Shown: positions 36,701 to 45,687, numbered from the stretch's first letter. The stretch: 64,000 bases of DNA from Calothrix sp. PCC 7103 (GCF_000331305.1 NZ_KB217478.1:4676296-4740295), one strand, 5' to 3'. The notes: generated by a model from the letters alone, not told the origin. Translations and numbers: made by a program.

Positions 36701-37191
36701 GCCGGAGCTTCAGGGTTTGCAGCGCTAAATAATCCTTGGTTGCCCAATTTAATACCACTTGCTGTAGTAGCTAAAAAGCTTCCCCGCACATCTAAACTGG
36801 CATTCTTTCCAAATAGAATACCATTTGGATTGATTAAAAATAAATTTGCGGCGCCAGTAACTCCCAGAGTTCCTAAAATATTCGAGGCATTACCACCTGT
36901 GACGCGCGTTAATATATTTTGCACGTTGCTAGGATTCGCAAAATATACCCGTTGACCATCACCAACATTAAAATCACTAAAACTGTGAAAAAGATTCACA
37001 CCACGTTGGGCGCCGCCATTAATTAAGTTAAAATTAATACCGTTGATTTGAAAAGGCACAATGCTGGAATTTTCAGAACCAAGAGTATTATCTGGTATAA
37101 TTTCTCCACAAACTGGCAGAGGATAGTTCAGTATTAAAAAACTACACAAAAGTGATTTATTAAACCAGTTTTGTAAGCGGTTCATATACAT
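33772..37191 (-). CDS. Two-partner-secretion exoprotein (filamentous haemagglutinin-like, TpsA)
   Basis: 1139 residues. A signal peptide ('LLCSFLILNYPLPVCG') is followed by the TPS secretion domain, 'FHSFSDFNVGDGQRVYFANP', 'NILTRVTGGNASNILGTLGV', 'ANLFLINPNGILFG' and 'FLATTAS'. Residues about 250-1000 are beta-helix repeats with recurring 'GNAGNI.I.A' units. The C-terminus has the 'TCPRGLNKAKPLGEFTITGRGSLPPSP' motif shared by cyanobacterial TpsA proteins. It would be exported through an outer-membrane TpsB pore; none is adjacent. Probably surface adhesion. The repetitive composition creates long open frames on the opposite strand that are not genes. Confidence 0.9.
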   Translation of the reverse strand: MYMNRLQNWFNKSLLCSFLILNYPLPVCGEIIPDNTLGSENSSIVPFQINGINFNLINGGAQRGVNLFHSFSDFNVGDGQRVYFANPSNVQNILTRVTGGNASNILGTLGVTGAANLFLINPNGILFGKNASLDVRGSFLATTASGIKLGNQGLFSAANPEAPALLTVNPSALSFNQIQPASITNLSQAPAGVSPTGESITGLRVADGRSLLFVGGNVNINSGALRAYEGNVEVASVAAPGEVGLITSDNINLDVTAQIQRADVSLSNGAEINVRGANNGSIAIHAANLSLTEESKLRAGIATNSTLEGQAGNIVINSTGTTTLKDVSFVANVILEGVSGKPGDVKINTGSLILDKSQINASTSGQSNAGNVLIQARDGISLIGSSIFSEANATAVGNGGNITLESGFISLQGSKLEARSYGRGNSGNITVNARDNVTLTDTSYFSNSVEEQGIGTAGKIQIQASSIDADKFSFLDNSMLNNAIGTGGGIFIDTESLTLQSGALLGGLTSGSGNLGDISIKASDITFKDIVRFPDNSGFVVSSGIFMRVEKQATGNAGNVRIQAKNFSISDGASITSTTRGQGNAGSILIQADQLELARSFAALNSSVQDGSSGRGGNIQLQTGLLSFKENAGIDSGTVGAGNAGAIIIDTDSLTMERPASLLSSISGAERTPLLSGQINASTASSGKGANVTINARDNIYIDKGFILSSVVDGGSSIPQFRGTGNGGNISITAGSLTLVNNSSINTQSTGQANAGNVFIKAQNDILLDTKSIITSSIIPVANDSVVRGQAGNIDIDARSLFVRNGSQVNSATNGKGNAGKININARDTVSFDGVGDSGAFSGVYSLVVNNGIGKGGDIKITGQTLSINRGVVTSSSLGQGSAGDIEINSKTLRLDNASAIAAITNSGNGGNLKLIANDFLLLRRGSQISTSAGTAFAGGDGGNISINTPFIVAVLKENSDITANAFTGKGGNVNLTVQTIFGIEPRANTTLESDITASSAEGPQGQITITQPEIQPTQELQELPGQFTDASNQIGQTCPRGLNKAKPLGEFTITGRGSLPPSPLEPLPGAIITNNLVGVGSPTSAKLTEQSTKPTPTQIIEAQAWVKGADGNISLVATAPYTVTHTTNKCPGAKIPRG

Positions 37192-37391
37192 TTATGTATA
37201 AATTTATTAAGTTTGCATCAGTGAATGAATTATTGCAGGTTTTATTCTCACCAAATAATAATTTTGTTTTAATTTAACAATAACTCTGAATCATTAGCAG
37301 AAACAGTATTGTAGTATTAATTAAAACAGCTTGATATTAGCAGGTTGCAAATGTATCGAACTATAGTATAAATATTAAGTATATAACTTAT

Positions 37392-37668
37392 CTATTTGTT
37401 CATTCTATCAAAAAGTAAACGCGACATTTTTGGAAAAATATCCTGACTTTTACCATAAGTTATATCATCTCCAAACACTGCAATTATATATCTAGTTTTA
37501 CCGTCATTTGTTGCGACATACGCTACTTCTTGACGCGAATTTGTAGTCCAACCAGCTTTTGAAACAAATTCAACTTTATTTGCTGGTAATGATTCACCTA
37601 GAAAATTATTTACAGGATGGAATTCTTCAGGGTTTAATGGTATTGCTTGCTGACACCTGTCATCTAGT
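37392..37668 (-). pseudogene. C-terminal remnant of a class A beta-lactamase-like serine hydrolase
   Basis: A minus-strand frame translates to '...PANKVEFVSKAGWTTNSRQEVAYVATNDGKTRYIIAVFGDD...DIFPKMSRLLFDRMNK' then stop. K-A-G-W stands where the family has the K-T/S-G box, and the end matches the last helix of these hydrolases. A stop lies upstream in frame, there is no start codon, and the SxxK and SDN regions are missing. It is therefore a decayed gene of about 90 codons, between the exoprotein and the primase-like gene. Confidence 0.7.
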
Positions 37669-37735
37669 TACAAATGTTTCTCTAACATGGGCAGTGTAAT
37701 TGGCGCCGTCAGTAGTTTTTACAATCACGCTCCCA

Positions 37736-40000
37736 TTAAGTTGATTCGTAGTTGGTCAATTCACCTTTGGCTTTTACGGCGCCATTCAGTCTCCGAACTT
37801 CTACATCGCAACCAATAAAATCACTCACATCACCATCTATTCCTACCTGTAAAAGTGAGATGTCGTTACCAGATTGATTGTCTTCTAGGTCTTGTTCCGC
37901 ATTGTGATGAGTATCTTGAAACTCTTGTTTTACTGGCTCTTCATTCGTTTGAACGCTCTGTTGGTTATCGTGCTTCTGGTAAGTGTCTTCCTGGAATTCT
38001 GTAACTAGTTGCTCTTGAGAGCTAATTGTATATAAAGTGACACGATTATCATGGTTAGATGTAACGGTAGAAATTAGGCGCCTGGATTCCATGCGGTTAA
38101 GTTCGTTATAAACAGGGCGCCCTTCTTCCTTGGTCATTCCCATAAGTTCAATGATTTCCTGCCCGCTCAAACCGTTCTTGTGAAGACGCAATACAGAAAG
38201 TATTTGGTCACGTAGTTTATCTTGCTCGTTAATTAGTTCTTGGTCAGTACGCGCATAGGAGTTGTTTTCAGGCTTAAATTCCAGCTTGAGGAGTTGTCCC
38301 TCGATATCACGAGGAAAAACTGTAAGCAGGCGACCTGGGTCTGCTGGGTCAATAACTAAACTTTTACCACCGTTTGGAGAAGGTTTGGGAATATGGTCAA
38401 TAATCCAAGTACCCCAAGTAGCCGCAACAATAGAGGATGAGCCACGTAATTTAGAAACACCCATTGCATCTTTGTTTTTATTCGTGTGGTGAATCAAAAT
38501 GCCCGCACAGTTAAAACGGTTTAGAACAGTTTTGAGATTGTAGATGATATTAGCAAATTCTGCGGAGTTTTCGCTAATTCGAGAATTTGTGCTGATTGAT
38601 TTTAAAGAATCAATAATTACTAGGTCAGGTTGAAAATCTTCCATAGCCATTTCTAGTTCGTAAAGCTGGTCTACTTTCCAATCGCTGACAACAAATAAAT
38701 TCTCCCCGTCCCCGTTTCTAAATCCACGTCTTAAAAGTTTTGCTTTAGTAGAACGAACTGTTTCATCATTAGATATAACCAAAACCTTCCCACGTTCGCA
38801 TTTAAACCCAAGAAAATCATCTTCACCTGTAGCAATTGCAAAAGCTGCATCAATCGCCATCAAAGTTTTACCACTCTTAGGCACCCCACCAAGCACAACC
38901 AATTCTCCGCGCGGCAGTAATTCAGGAATCAGCCAAGATAAACTTTCTGATTCAAGTTCGAGTAGCTCATCGAACGAGTAAACTTTAAGGCGCCTAGACT
39001 GAGTTTTTTGCTCCGTTTCTTTAAGTAAAGATTCAAGCTCTTTCTTCGTAATTTTGTAGTGCTTACAGATATGTGAGCGTTTGATAGCGCGCGCGACTGA
39101 ATCAGTTTCCTGTACTAAATCAAGCAAATCTAACCGTAGGCGCTCGGTATTACTCATAATATTTTCTTCTGTAACTGTTTTCGGTGAGGGGGTAAATTTT
39201 TCAACTGTTTCTAATTTTTCTCCAACAACTGCCAAGAGGTCTGATGCACAGGCGCCACCATCATTAATCCAGTCTTTAACATCCAAGCCGTTTGACTTAG
39301 GCAATTTGCTCCAGTAAAACTCACTTGGCGGAGCATATAACCATTTGGCATCGGAGAAATCTTTGTAGATATCCTCCATATGGAAAACACCTGGTTCATC
39401 ACGGTCGGGACAGAGAATTAATTTGGCGCCGCTCAAATCTTTTTGATAAGCAATTCCATACGCACGATATTTTCCGGCACCTCCAATTGTAGTGGTAGCA
39501 GGTAAACCTAAATCCCATAAAGCATCAGCAACACCTTCACCCTCTACAACAAATATTTGTTTATTTTCTACAACTGCTTCTAGTACATCTGCATATCTGT
39601 ACCAGGTAATTTGCTGTTGGTACTGGTGCTTTGTTGAACTATCAATACTTGTAGCTTTAACCCAACGGCGCCCATTCCAGTATTCCTGAAATACATCTTT
39701 GTCTCTAGTTTTACCTGGATGTACAACAACCACTTTGATTAGTGGATTGTTATCGCGGTCAGTATAAATAAATTCTTCACGACCTGTTAGACGTGGCGCC
39801 TTCTTTGATTCAGGTGCATAGTACGGCACACCAGCTTTATCGCACTTCGAGGTTTTTATCCAAGCATTGGCAGGAATGGCGCCGCGATTACACACTGTCA
39901 AATCACCAACTGAATAGCACCAATCTTCGTGATTACAGTGGGGACATTTGGCACCATTCTTGAATTCTTGAAGTAAAGAAGGCATAATAGAGGTCTCCAT
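37736..40000 (-). CDS. Plasmid/phage-type TOPRIM primase-like protein with RecA-like ATPase (AAA_25)
   Basis: 754 residues. N-terminal zinc-ribbon-like cysteines (CPHCNHEDWC...C, 19-36). TOPRIM with 'FVVEGEGVADALWDLGLPATTTIGG' and 'ILCPDRDEPG'. A RecA/DnaB-like ATPase with Walker A 'GGVPKSGKT', 'VLVISNDE', Walker B 'LVIIDSLKS' and 'GILIHHTNK'. A C-terminal winged helix ('SGQEIIELMGMTKEEGRPVYNEL') precedes an acidic tail. This order is that of replication or repression proteins of integrated plasmids and prophages. An alternative start at 39985 has GGAG nine bases upstream. A divergent XRE gene at 40118 completes a control-like pair. Confidence 0.75.
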   Translation of the reverse strand: METSIMPSLLQEFKNGAKCPHCNHEDWCYSVGDLTVCNRGAIPANAWIKTSKCDKAGVPYYAPESKKAPRLTGREEFIYTDRDNNPLIKVVVVHPGKTRDKDVFQEYWNGRRWVKATSIDSSTKHQYQQQITWYRYADVLEAVVENKQIFVVEGEGVADALWDLGLPATTTIGGAGKYRAYGIAYQKDLSGAKLILCPDRDEPGVFHMEDIYKDFSDAKWLYAPPSEFYWSKLPKSNGLDVKDWINDGGACASDLLAVVGEKLETVEKFTPSPKTVTEENIMSNTERLRLDLLDLVQETDSVARAIKRSHICKHYKITKKELESLLKETEQKTQSRRLKVYSFDELLELESESLSWLIPELLPRGELVVLGGVPKSGKTLMAIDAAFAIATGEDDFLGFKCERGKVLVISNDETVRSTKAKLLRRGFRNGDGENLFVVSDWKVDQLYELEMAMEDFQPDLVIIDSLKSISTNSRISENSAEFANIIYNLKTVLNRFNCAGILIHHTNKNKDAMGVSKLRGSSSIVAATWGTWIIDHIPKPSPNGGKSLVIDPADPGRLLTVFPRDIEGQLLKLEFKPENNSYARTDQELINEQDKLRDQILSVLRLHKNGLSGQEIIELMGMTKEEGRPVYNELNRMESRRLISTVTSNHDNRVTLYTISSQEQLVTEFQEDTYQKHDNQQSVQTNEEPVKQEFQDTHHNAEQDLEDNQSGNDISLLQVGIDGDVSDFIGCDVEVRRLNGAVKAKGELTNYEST

Positions 40001-40117
40001 ATATTTTTTGTGGGGAGAAGGCGCCTACAGACTTCCAATCACTAAGCGCCTTCTCTTTGTGTTATATTATTGTTTGTTGCGTAACAGTAGTCAAGTTGTT
40101 CATAATATTTTACATAG

Positions 40118-40417
40118 ATGGTAAATTTAAAGGGTCGTGCGAATCGCCATTTAATGAGGATAATTGTTGAGGTAGAAGTTGAAGGTTTGGGGAAAGCTCT
40201 CAAGCAAGCAAGAGAAGCAGCTTCCTTAAGTGTTGCTGCGGCTGGTGAGCGTGCTGGAATGAGCGGCGCCAATTTTAATCGCATTGAGAATGAGGAAACC
40301 AAGGGGGTTCCTTTAGAAACTCTTGCAAGGGCAGCTAGAGCAGTTGGTTTAGATTTATCTGTTTATATGGGCGATTGGATTAAGTGTGTACCAGCCATTG
40401 GCGAACAGCGAAGGTAA
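40118..40417 (+). CDS. XRE-family repressor-like protein
   Basis: 99 residues, or 87 from the ATG at 40154. The helix-turn-helix is 'LGKALKQAREAASLSVAAAGERAGMSGANFNRIENEETKGVPLETLARAARAVGLDL', a lambda-repressor-like fold. It is transcribed divergently from the primase-like gene across 117 bases, as phage or plasmid repressors are. It likely controls that neighbour. Confidence 0.8.
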   Translation: MVNLKGRANRHLMRIIVEVEVEGLGKALKQAREAASLSVAAAGERAGMSGANFNRIENEETKGVPLETLARAARAVGLDLSVYMGDWIKCVPAIGEQRR

Positions 40418-40470
40418 TAATGATGATGATTAGAATTGGCGCCTAAAATTGCACGTATTACTATTAGTTA

Positions 40471-40968
40471 TTATGTATTGGGACTTGACCAATTTAAGGG
40501 TTCTTTTAACAAAGCATCACAAAGGTTTTTTCCAAATATTTTTTCACTTGCTTCATCTATAACTTCCATAGTCGCCCAAAGAATTTCTGGGGAACCCCAT
40601 TTTTTACCTAATATTGCGTGATAAAGCCATTGGATGAGACTTAAAGCGGTTGTACAAGTTTCTATATCGATTTCATACATATTCATTTGATATTCATCAT
40701 TTGAAAAATATAAATCGATTTGAATGGTTAAATTTGATTCCTTAAACCAAATGCGATACCATCGTTTTTGTTTATCTATTTGCCATTGATATGAAGGTTT
40801 GCTACGTTTAGCAAGTTGGCTTATTTCAACTAGTTCAAAAAAATCTGATACATTAATTATTAGTGGTTTATTCGTTGGGTTGGTGGTATTTACCGAATCA
40901 ACAAACTCTACTGCTTGAACCCATCGTTCAATTGGACTATTAATTAGTTGATTTGTAACTGAACTCAT
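40471..40968 (-). CDS. Hypothetical protein
   Basis: 165 residues, soluble, aromatic-rich ('YQWQIDKQKRWYRIWFKESNLTIQIDLYF', 'LIQWLYHAILGKKWGSPEILWATMEVIDEASEKIFG'). No motif is recognised. It may be a late gene of the same integrated element as the primase-like protein, since it converges on the XRE gene. The ATG is followed by a plausible N-terminus, but no ribosome binding site stands out. Confidence 0.6.
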   Translation of the reverse strand: MSSVTNQLINSPIERWVQAVEFVDSVNTTNPTNKPLIINVSDFFELVEISQLAKRSKPSYQWQIDKQKRWYRIWFKESNLTIQIDLYFSNDEYQMNMYEIDIETCTTALSLIQWLYHAILGKKWGSPEILWATMEVIDEASEKIFGKNLCDALLKEPLNWSSPNT

Positions 40969-41093
40969 ATTTTTATGTTGACATTACAGCTAAATACAGT
41001 TGAGTTGTAACTATATTACAACTATGTACTGTGTTTTTATTTTAAGTCTATGTATATGATTTGATAATTAAAATATTCTATTGAGATTTTGAT

Positions 41094-41121
41094 AGATGCT
41101 TCACTACGTTCAGCATGACAT
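41094..41121. repeat. Dispersed gatgcttcactacg-type repeat
   Basis: A close match to the start of the window (14-45): gatgcttcactacg, then ttcagcatgac. It is intergenic, 10 bases downstream of the histidine-kinase stop. Confidence 0.65.
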
Positions 41122-41130
41122 AACATGTTT

Positions 41131-43950
41131 TTATTCATGTACTATAATTAAATCTAAAATAATATCAAGGCGAAAATTATCAACTAAGTGTTTTAAACCT
41201 TGAATTAAACAAGTTTCACTTGCTGGTATCTGGTCAATTAGATTTAATACAAGTTTGTCATCCAGTGTTTTTGCTGCTTCAGCTAATTCTAAAAGCCACT
41301 CTCTTGGCATTATATTCAAATTATTACTGGTTAGTTTAATTGTATGTGTCGGCGCCTCTATTACTTCAGGTAGATTATTTGCATTTTCGTAAATGTATCG
41401 CACACTCAAATGTTGAGCAATTTTTTCTAAAAGTGTTTCTTCTGTAAAAGGTTTATATATTAAGTCATCACAACCTGCTGCGAATATAGCTGTGCGCTGT
41501 TCTTCAAATGCATTAGCTGTTAAGGCAATAATAATGCATGTACTTTCTTGTTTAATTATTCTAGTTGCTTCGTATCCATCCATTACCGGCATTAACATAT
41601 CCATACAAATAAGATGAGGGTGCCAATTTCTGAATTTTTCGATTCCTTCAGCACCGTTTGCTGCTGTACAAACTTCAAATCCTACTAAGGTAAGCATTTT
41701 TGTTAGCAATATACTATTTTCTAACATATCTTCCACTATTAATATACGGTATTTAGATTGATTTGCTTCTATACTAATAATGTGACGATATGCTAATTTC
41801 TGTTTAAAATGAGAGTCATCTGCTAACTCAATAGGAATATGAAATGAAAAAATGGACCCTTGCTGATAAATACTCTTGACGCTGATATCACCTCCCATTG
41901 CTTGAACAAATTTTTGGCTAATAGTTAACCCTAAACCTGTACCTTCAATTGATTCTCTTCCGCTTTGAGATTGAACGAAAGGAACAAATAGTTGACTTAT
42001 TTCAGCTTCTGCAATTCCTGCTCCTGTATCTTGTACTTCAAAGTATAAAGTTGGTTTAAAATCATGATGAGAATAATTTACTTTTAAGATAACGCTACCT
42101 TTGCTAGTAAATTTTATTGCATTACCAAGTAAATTAATTAAAATTTGACGTAATTTGCTTTCATCGGTTTTGATATATTTTGGTAAGTTATTTTGACTTT
42201 TAAAAATTAATTTGATATTTTTAGATTTAGCTTTAATCGTTAACATTTGTTCTAATAAATCTAAAAATTCTAAAAAATTAAAGCTATTACTTTTTACAGT
42301 GATTTTTCCCGCTTCGATTTTAGACATCGATAAAACATCATTAATCAGTTGCAGTAAATGATTTCCACTACGATGAATAATATTTATATTATTTCGATGT
42401 TCTTGTGTTAAGCAACTATCTCGCTCCATGATTTGCGTAAAACCTAAAATCACATTTAAAGGTGTTCGTAATTCATGACTTACCTTTGAGAGAAATTCAC
42501 TTTTTGCTTCAGATGCTGCGTTTGCTGCTACTAATGCTTTTTGCAGCGCTATTTCAGCTTGTTCTCGCTTTTGTAAAGCAGATTGTAATTCTTTGGTACG
42601 GTTTTTTACGCGAGAATCTAATTGATTGTTAGCATTTTCTAGAGCTATAAACGCATTATAAATTTCTTGCGCCATGCTATTAAATAAATCTGACAATACT
42701 AAAAATTCATGAATTTTATGAGTATTAACATGGTTTTTATATTTAAAAGAGTTACTACTATTAAAATCGGAGTTTACTGCTTCCTCTGTTAATATTTTTG
42801 CTGCAAAACTTAATTGCTTTATCGGTGCCGCAATCCAGCGCGATGTCAAAATTCCAATTATAATTGCTAATATCAAAGTTAGTAAGCATAATAAAATTGT
42901 AGTCTGATTATTGGCATTAATCTTTGCCATAAAGTCACATTCAGGCACGACTATAACAATTAACCAATCTATGCCGTATTTATCCTGCCAAGGAGTCACT
43001 TGCACAAACTGCTTTTGATTATTAAATGTAAAATCAAGTTGAGTTGTAATAGTAATCTTATTAAGATTTGGAAATTGTTTATTTAAAAAAACTGCTGTTC
43101 CTTTAATTAAAGGAGTGCTAATTTGAGACGCTTTAATTCGTTTTGCTTCATTCTTAATAATAATGTATCCAGGTTCTTTTGAAGAACTTGCTACTAACAT
43201 GCCATTGCGCTCAATAATAAAAGTTTGTGATTTAGGACTAATACGGATGTTACGCAAAAAAGCGCTAAGTTCTGATAAAATTAAATCTACTCCCAATACG
43301 CCAATTAATTTATTATTACTGTTATATACTGGATAACTCGCAGAAATAGCTATAACATTACTGTTATCTTGCCAATTATAAATCTCACTCCATATCGGTT
43401 TTTTGCTTTTTACTGCATCCGTATACCAAGATGCTTCATTTGGATGTCCACCCGGCTTAATTGTAACTGTACTAAGGCGCCTACCATTCTCATCAACTGA
43501 AAAAATTTCGTAATCCTTATTGCTTAACTTTTCAGAAATGCGCTCATAACCGTCCTCTAGTCCGGCGCCGATGAATTCACCTTTTGTATTACCAAAGTTA
43601 ATATAGCTGACATCAAAAATTTTAAGTTGATTCCAAAAATATTGTCCTGTTTTTTGAAAGTCTTCTAAGTCCAACATCCCTAACTTTACAGCTTGCAAGT
43701 TAGTTTGATTAACTTGGTGCGGAGTTTCCAAGTAACTGTCGAGTTTTTGGTCTATACGCTTACTAATTTCATTTCGCATTTGTGCCGCTAAGTTGTTAAC
43801 TGCCATTTGCCCATTGTGGTAAGAAAAATAACCTACTAGTAACACCGCAGTAAAAGTTTGCACAACAAATGGTACTGACAAAACCGTTGTTAATGAAAAA
43901 GAACGTTCAAATTTAGGACGGAAAAAGCGATTTAGCCGTTTGATAGACAT
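41131..43950 (-). CDS. Hybrid sensor histidine kinase (dCache-HAMP-HisKA-HATPase-REC)
   Basis: 939 residues. A first membrane segment near 25-40, an extracytoplasmic double-Cache sensor (about 45-335, with 'DVSYINFGNTKGEFIGAG' and 'GVLGVDLILSEL'), a second membrane segment ('TTILLCLLTLILAIIIGILTSRW'), HAMP, and a coiled coil ('RVKNRTKELQSALQKREQAEIALQKAL'). HisKA follows with H492 in 'SHELRTPLN', the HATPase has 'DTGAGI' and 'GTGLGLTI', and a C-terminal receiver has its phospho-acceptor at D784 in 'CMDMLMP'. The last 70 residues are helical, Hpt-like in position but without a clear phosphohistidine. Probably senses a small extracellular ligand. Signal and partner are unknown. Confidence 0.92.
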   Translation of the reverse strand: MSIKRLNRFFRPKFERSFSLTTVLSVPFVVQTFTAVLLVGYFSYHNGQMAVNNLAAQMRNEISKRIDQKLDSYLETPHQVNQTNLQAVKLGMLDLEDFQKTGQYFWNQLKIFDVSYINFGNTKGEFIGAGLEDGYERISEKLSNKDYEIFSVDENGRRLSTVTIKPGGHPNEASWYTDAVKSKKPIWSEIYNWQDNSNVIAISASYPVYNSNNKLIGVLGVDLILSELSAFLRNIRISPKSQTFIIERNGMLVASSSKEPGYIIIKNEAKRIKASQISTPLIKGTAVFLNKQFPNLNKITITTQLDFTFNNQKQFVQVTPWQDKYGIDWLIVIVVPECDFMAKINANNQTTILLCLLTLILAIIIGILTSRWIAAPIKQLSFAAKILTEEAVNSDFNSSNSFKYKNHVNTHKIHEFLVLSDLFNSMAQEIYNAFIALENANNQLDSRVKNRTKELQSALQKREQAEIALQKALVAANAASEAKSEFLSKVSHELRTPLNVILGFTQIMERDSCLTQEHRNNINIIHRSGNHLLQLINDVLSMSKIEAGKITVKSNSFNFLEFLDLLEQMLTIKAKSKNIKLIFKSQNNLPKYIKTDESKLRQILINLLGNAIKFTSKGSVILKVNYSHHDFKPTLYFEVQDTGAGIAEAEISQLFVPFVQSQSGRESIEGTGLGLTISQKFVQAMGGDISVKSIYQQGSIFSFHIPIELADDSHFKQKLAYRHIISIEANQSKYRILIVEDMLENSILLTKMLTLVGFEVCTAANGAEGIEKFRNWHPHLICMDMLMPVMDGYEATRIIKQESTCIIIALTANAFEEQRTAIFAAGCDDLIYKPFTEETLLEKIAQHLSVRYIYENANNLPEVIEAPTHTIKLTSNNLNIMPREWLLELAEAAKTLDDKLVLNLIDQIPASETCLIQGLKHLVDNFRLDIILDLIIVHE

Positions 43951-44308
43951 GATATAACTACACTATCAAGCTCAAGTATGCCGTTTGTTAATTTGCTTAC
44001 ATTAACACGTCAGAAACGGGGTTTCTATCCAAAATTACTTTTTATTACAATATGTTAATGAAGAAACTGTGTAATGAAGAAACCAGGTTTCTATCCAAAA
44101 TTGTTTTTTTTGTTACAATATGTCAATAAACAAACCCGGTTTCTATAGTTTCTGGTTTATTGGAATTTATTTAAACTGTATCAACAAATAATTCGATATA
44201 TTAAGAGTTTCCTAATAGTTGTGTCATGTTGTCCAATAATACCGGACGTTTTCAAATCAATTGTGTATCCTGAAAAAAATCAGTCGATTATTTGGAATGG
44301 AGGTAAAT
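43951..44308. repeat. Intergenic GAAACCGGGTTTC-type repeat cluster
   Basis: gaaacggggtttc (44013), gaaaccaggtttc (44079) and caaacccggtttc (44131) are each part of a longer direct repeat. The first two share tatccaaaatt, a T-rich stretch and ttacaatatgt before the next unit, at periods of 66 and 52 bases. Nothing coding is seen. Confidence 0.8.
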
Positions 44309-44527
44309 GTGACTCCGAATCTTATGCGTCAGTTTTGGTCGGTACTAGAAAGCGCTCAGAGTAGAACGCTTTTACAAATGGATGATGCAAGCTTGGTACA
44401 ATGGCTCGTAAGACAGACCAAGATGCAAACATCCCTCGATTACAGCGAAACTGCTTTTTTGAACGATTACATTCAATCACGGTTAGCTCTTATCCGTGAC
44501 ATGGCTTACGAACGTTCGTACAATTAA
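44309..44527 (+). CDS. Small conserved hypothetical protein
   Basis: 72 residues from the GTG at 44309, chosen because GGAGG (44299-44303) is five bases upstream. The frame is open further upstream, with an ATG at 44297 and a TTG at 44261. It is helical: 'MRQFWSVLESAQSRTLLQMDDASLVQWLVRQTKMQTSLDYSETAFLNDYIQSRLALIRDMAYER'. No named family is recognised, though the pattern looks conserved among cyanobacteria. It overlaps the convergent ribD end by 4 bases. Confidence 0.7.
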   Translation: MTPNLMRQFWSVLESAQSRTLLQMDDASLVQWLVRQTKMQTSLDYSETAFLNDYIQSRLALIRDMAYERSYN

Positions 44528-45687
44528 ATATTAAGAGGTAAATACCCCTCAATTAAACAGTCAGTTCCAACTAAACGCATTTCGACACGTTCTAAAGCAA
44601 GTGCTTCAGTCATAGTGGTAAAGCCTAAATCTCCTACGGGGGTAGGAGCAGCACTGCCACCTATGATTTTAGGGGCAATAAAAGCTAAAACCTTTTGTAC
44701 AGCATTTTGTTTAATTGCACTTGCTGCTAATGTTCCACCACACTCCCACAACACGTTACAGAAACCGCGCTCATAAAAATATGCCATAGCTTTATCGGGT
44801 GTAAGTAAATCTAATTCAATTACTTCTACCCCACGACGACCTAGACTTGCCTGAAAATCGGGGTTTGCTCCCTTACTCGTCAGTACCAAAGTTGGAGCTA
44901 CCTCGGTTTGCCACAGGTGAGCTTCATCTGGTAAGTCAAGACTACGACTCATTACTACCCGTAAAGGATTACGTGCGAACTCGTTATGACTTGTCAAATA
45001 TGGATTATCTTTTCTAACTGTATTTCCACCTATAATTACTGCATCACATGCTACTCGCGTTTGATAAACTACGTTGCGAGCTTCCTGATTTGTAATCCAA
45101 GCGCTATGACCTGTATTTGTGGCGATTTTACCATCTAGAGTCATGGCATATTTTAATATACCCAACGGGCGCCGATGCAATATTCTATGTATAAAACCTT
45201 CATTTAACTTTTTACAAGCAGCTTCTTCGACTCCAACTATTACCTCAATACCCGCATCGCGAAGTTTAGTAATACCACCACCTGCTACTAAAGGGTTTGG
45301 GTCAACCATCCCCACAACGACTTTTGCTACACCTGCTTTTACTAAGGCAGACGAACAAGGTGGAGTGCGTCCATAGTGGTTACAAGGTTCGAGACTAACA
45401 TAAGCTGTGGCGCCACATGCATTTTCACCAGCTTCTCGAAGTGCAAAAACCTCCGCGTGAGGTTCACCAGCTTTTGGATGATACCCTTCTCCAACTATTT
45501 TTCCATCCTTAACAATAACCGCTCCAACCATCGGGTTTGGCGCCGTGCATCCCAAAGCTTTGCGCGCAAGTTCCAAGCATCGCTGCATCATGCGCGCGTC
45601 ATAACCCAAAGTTGAGGTCTTAACTTCATTTTCCTGACTTTTGAACGCTTCTGCATCGGGATGAGCGATGATTGGGGAATTATCCAT
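44524..45687 (-). CDS. ribD: Bifunctional riboflavin biosynthesis deaminase/reductase
   Basis: About 387 residues from the ATG at 45685-45687; a GTG four codons upstream is also open. The N-terminal deaminase has the zinc site 'HAEVFAL' and 'PCNHYGRTPPCSSAL'. The C-terminal reductase contains 'GILKYAMTLDGKIATNTGHSAWI' and 'DAVIIGGNTVRKDNP'. Together they carry out the second and third steps of riboflavin synthesis from GTP. No FMN riboswitch fold was recognised upstream. The neighbouring genes are unrelated. Confidence 0.95.
   Translation of the reverse strand: MDNSPIIAHPDAEAFKSQENEVKTSTLGYDARMMQRCLELARKALGCTAPNPMVGAVIVKDGKIVGEGYHPKAGEPHAEVFALREAGENACGATAYVSLEPCNHYGRTPPCSSALVKAGVAKVVVGMVDPNPLVAGGGITKLRDAGIEVIVGVEEAACKKLNEGFIHRILHRRPLGILKYAMTLDGKIATNTGHSAWITNQEARNVVYQTRVACDAVIIGGNTVRKDNPYLTSHNEFARNPLRVVMSRSLDLPDEAHLWQTEVAPTLVLTSKGANPDFQASLGRRGVEVIELDLLTPDKAMAYFYERGFCNVLWECGGTLAASAIKQNAVQKVLAFIAPKIIGGSAAPTPVGDLGFTTMTEALALERVEMRLVGTDCLIEGYLPLNI

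Noticed and set aside
33851-36955. Several open frames on the plus strand opposite the large exoprotein
   Set aside because: They are antisense shadows caused by the repetitive beta-helix codon pattern. They lack ribosome binding sites and recognisable protein features, while the minus strand has a clear TPS protein.
44013-44143. Possible CRISPR or short mobile array of three repeats
   Set aside because: Copies are palindromic cores with diverged flanks at unequal spacing and shared, not unique, intervening sequence. This fits an extragenic repeat cluster.
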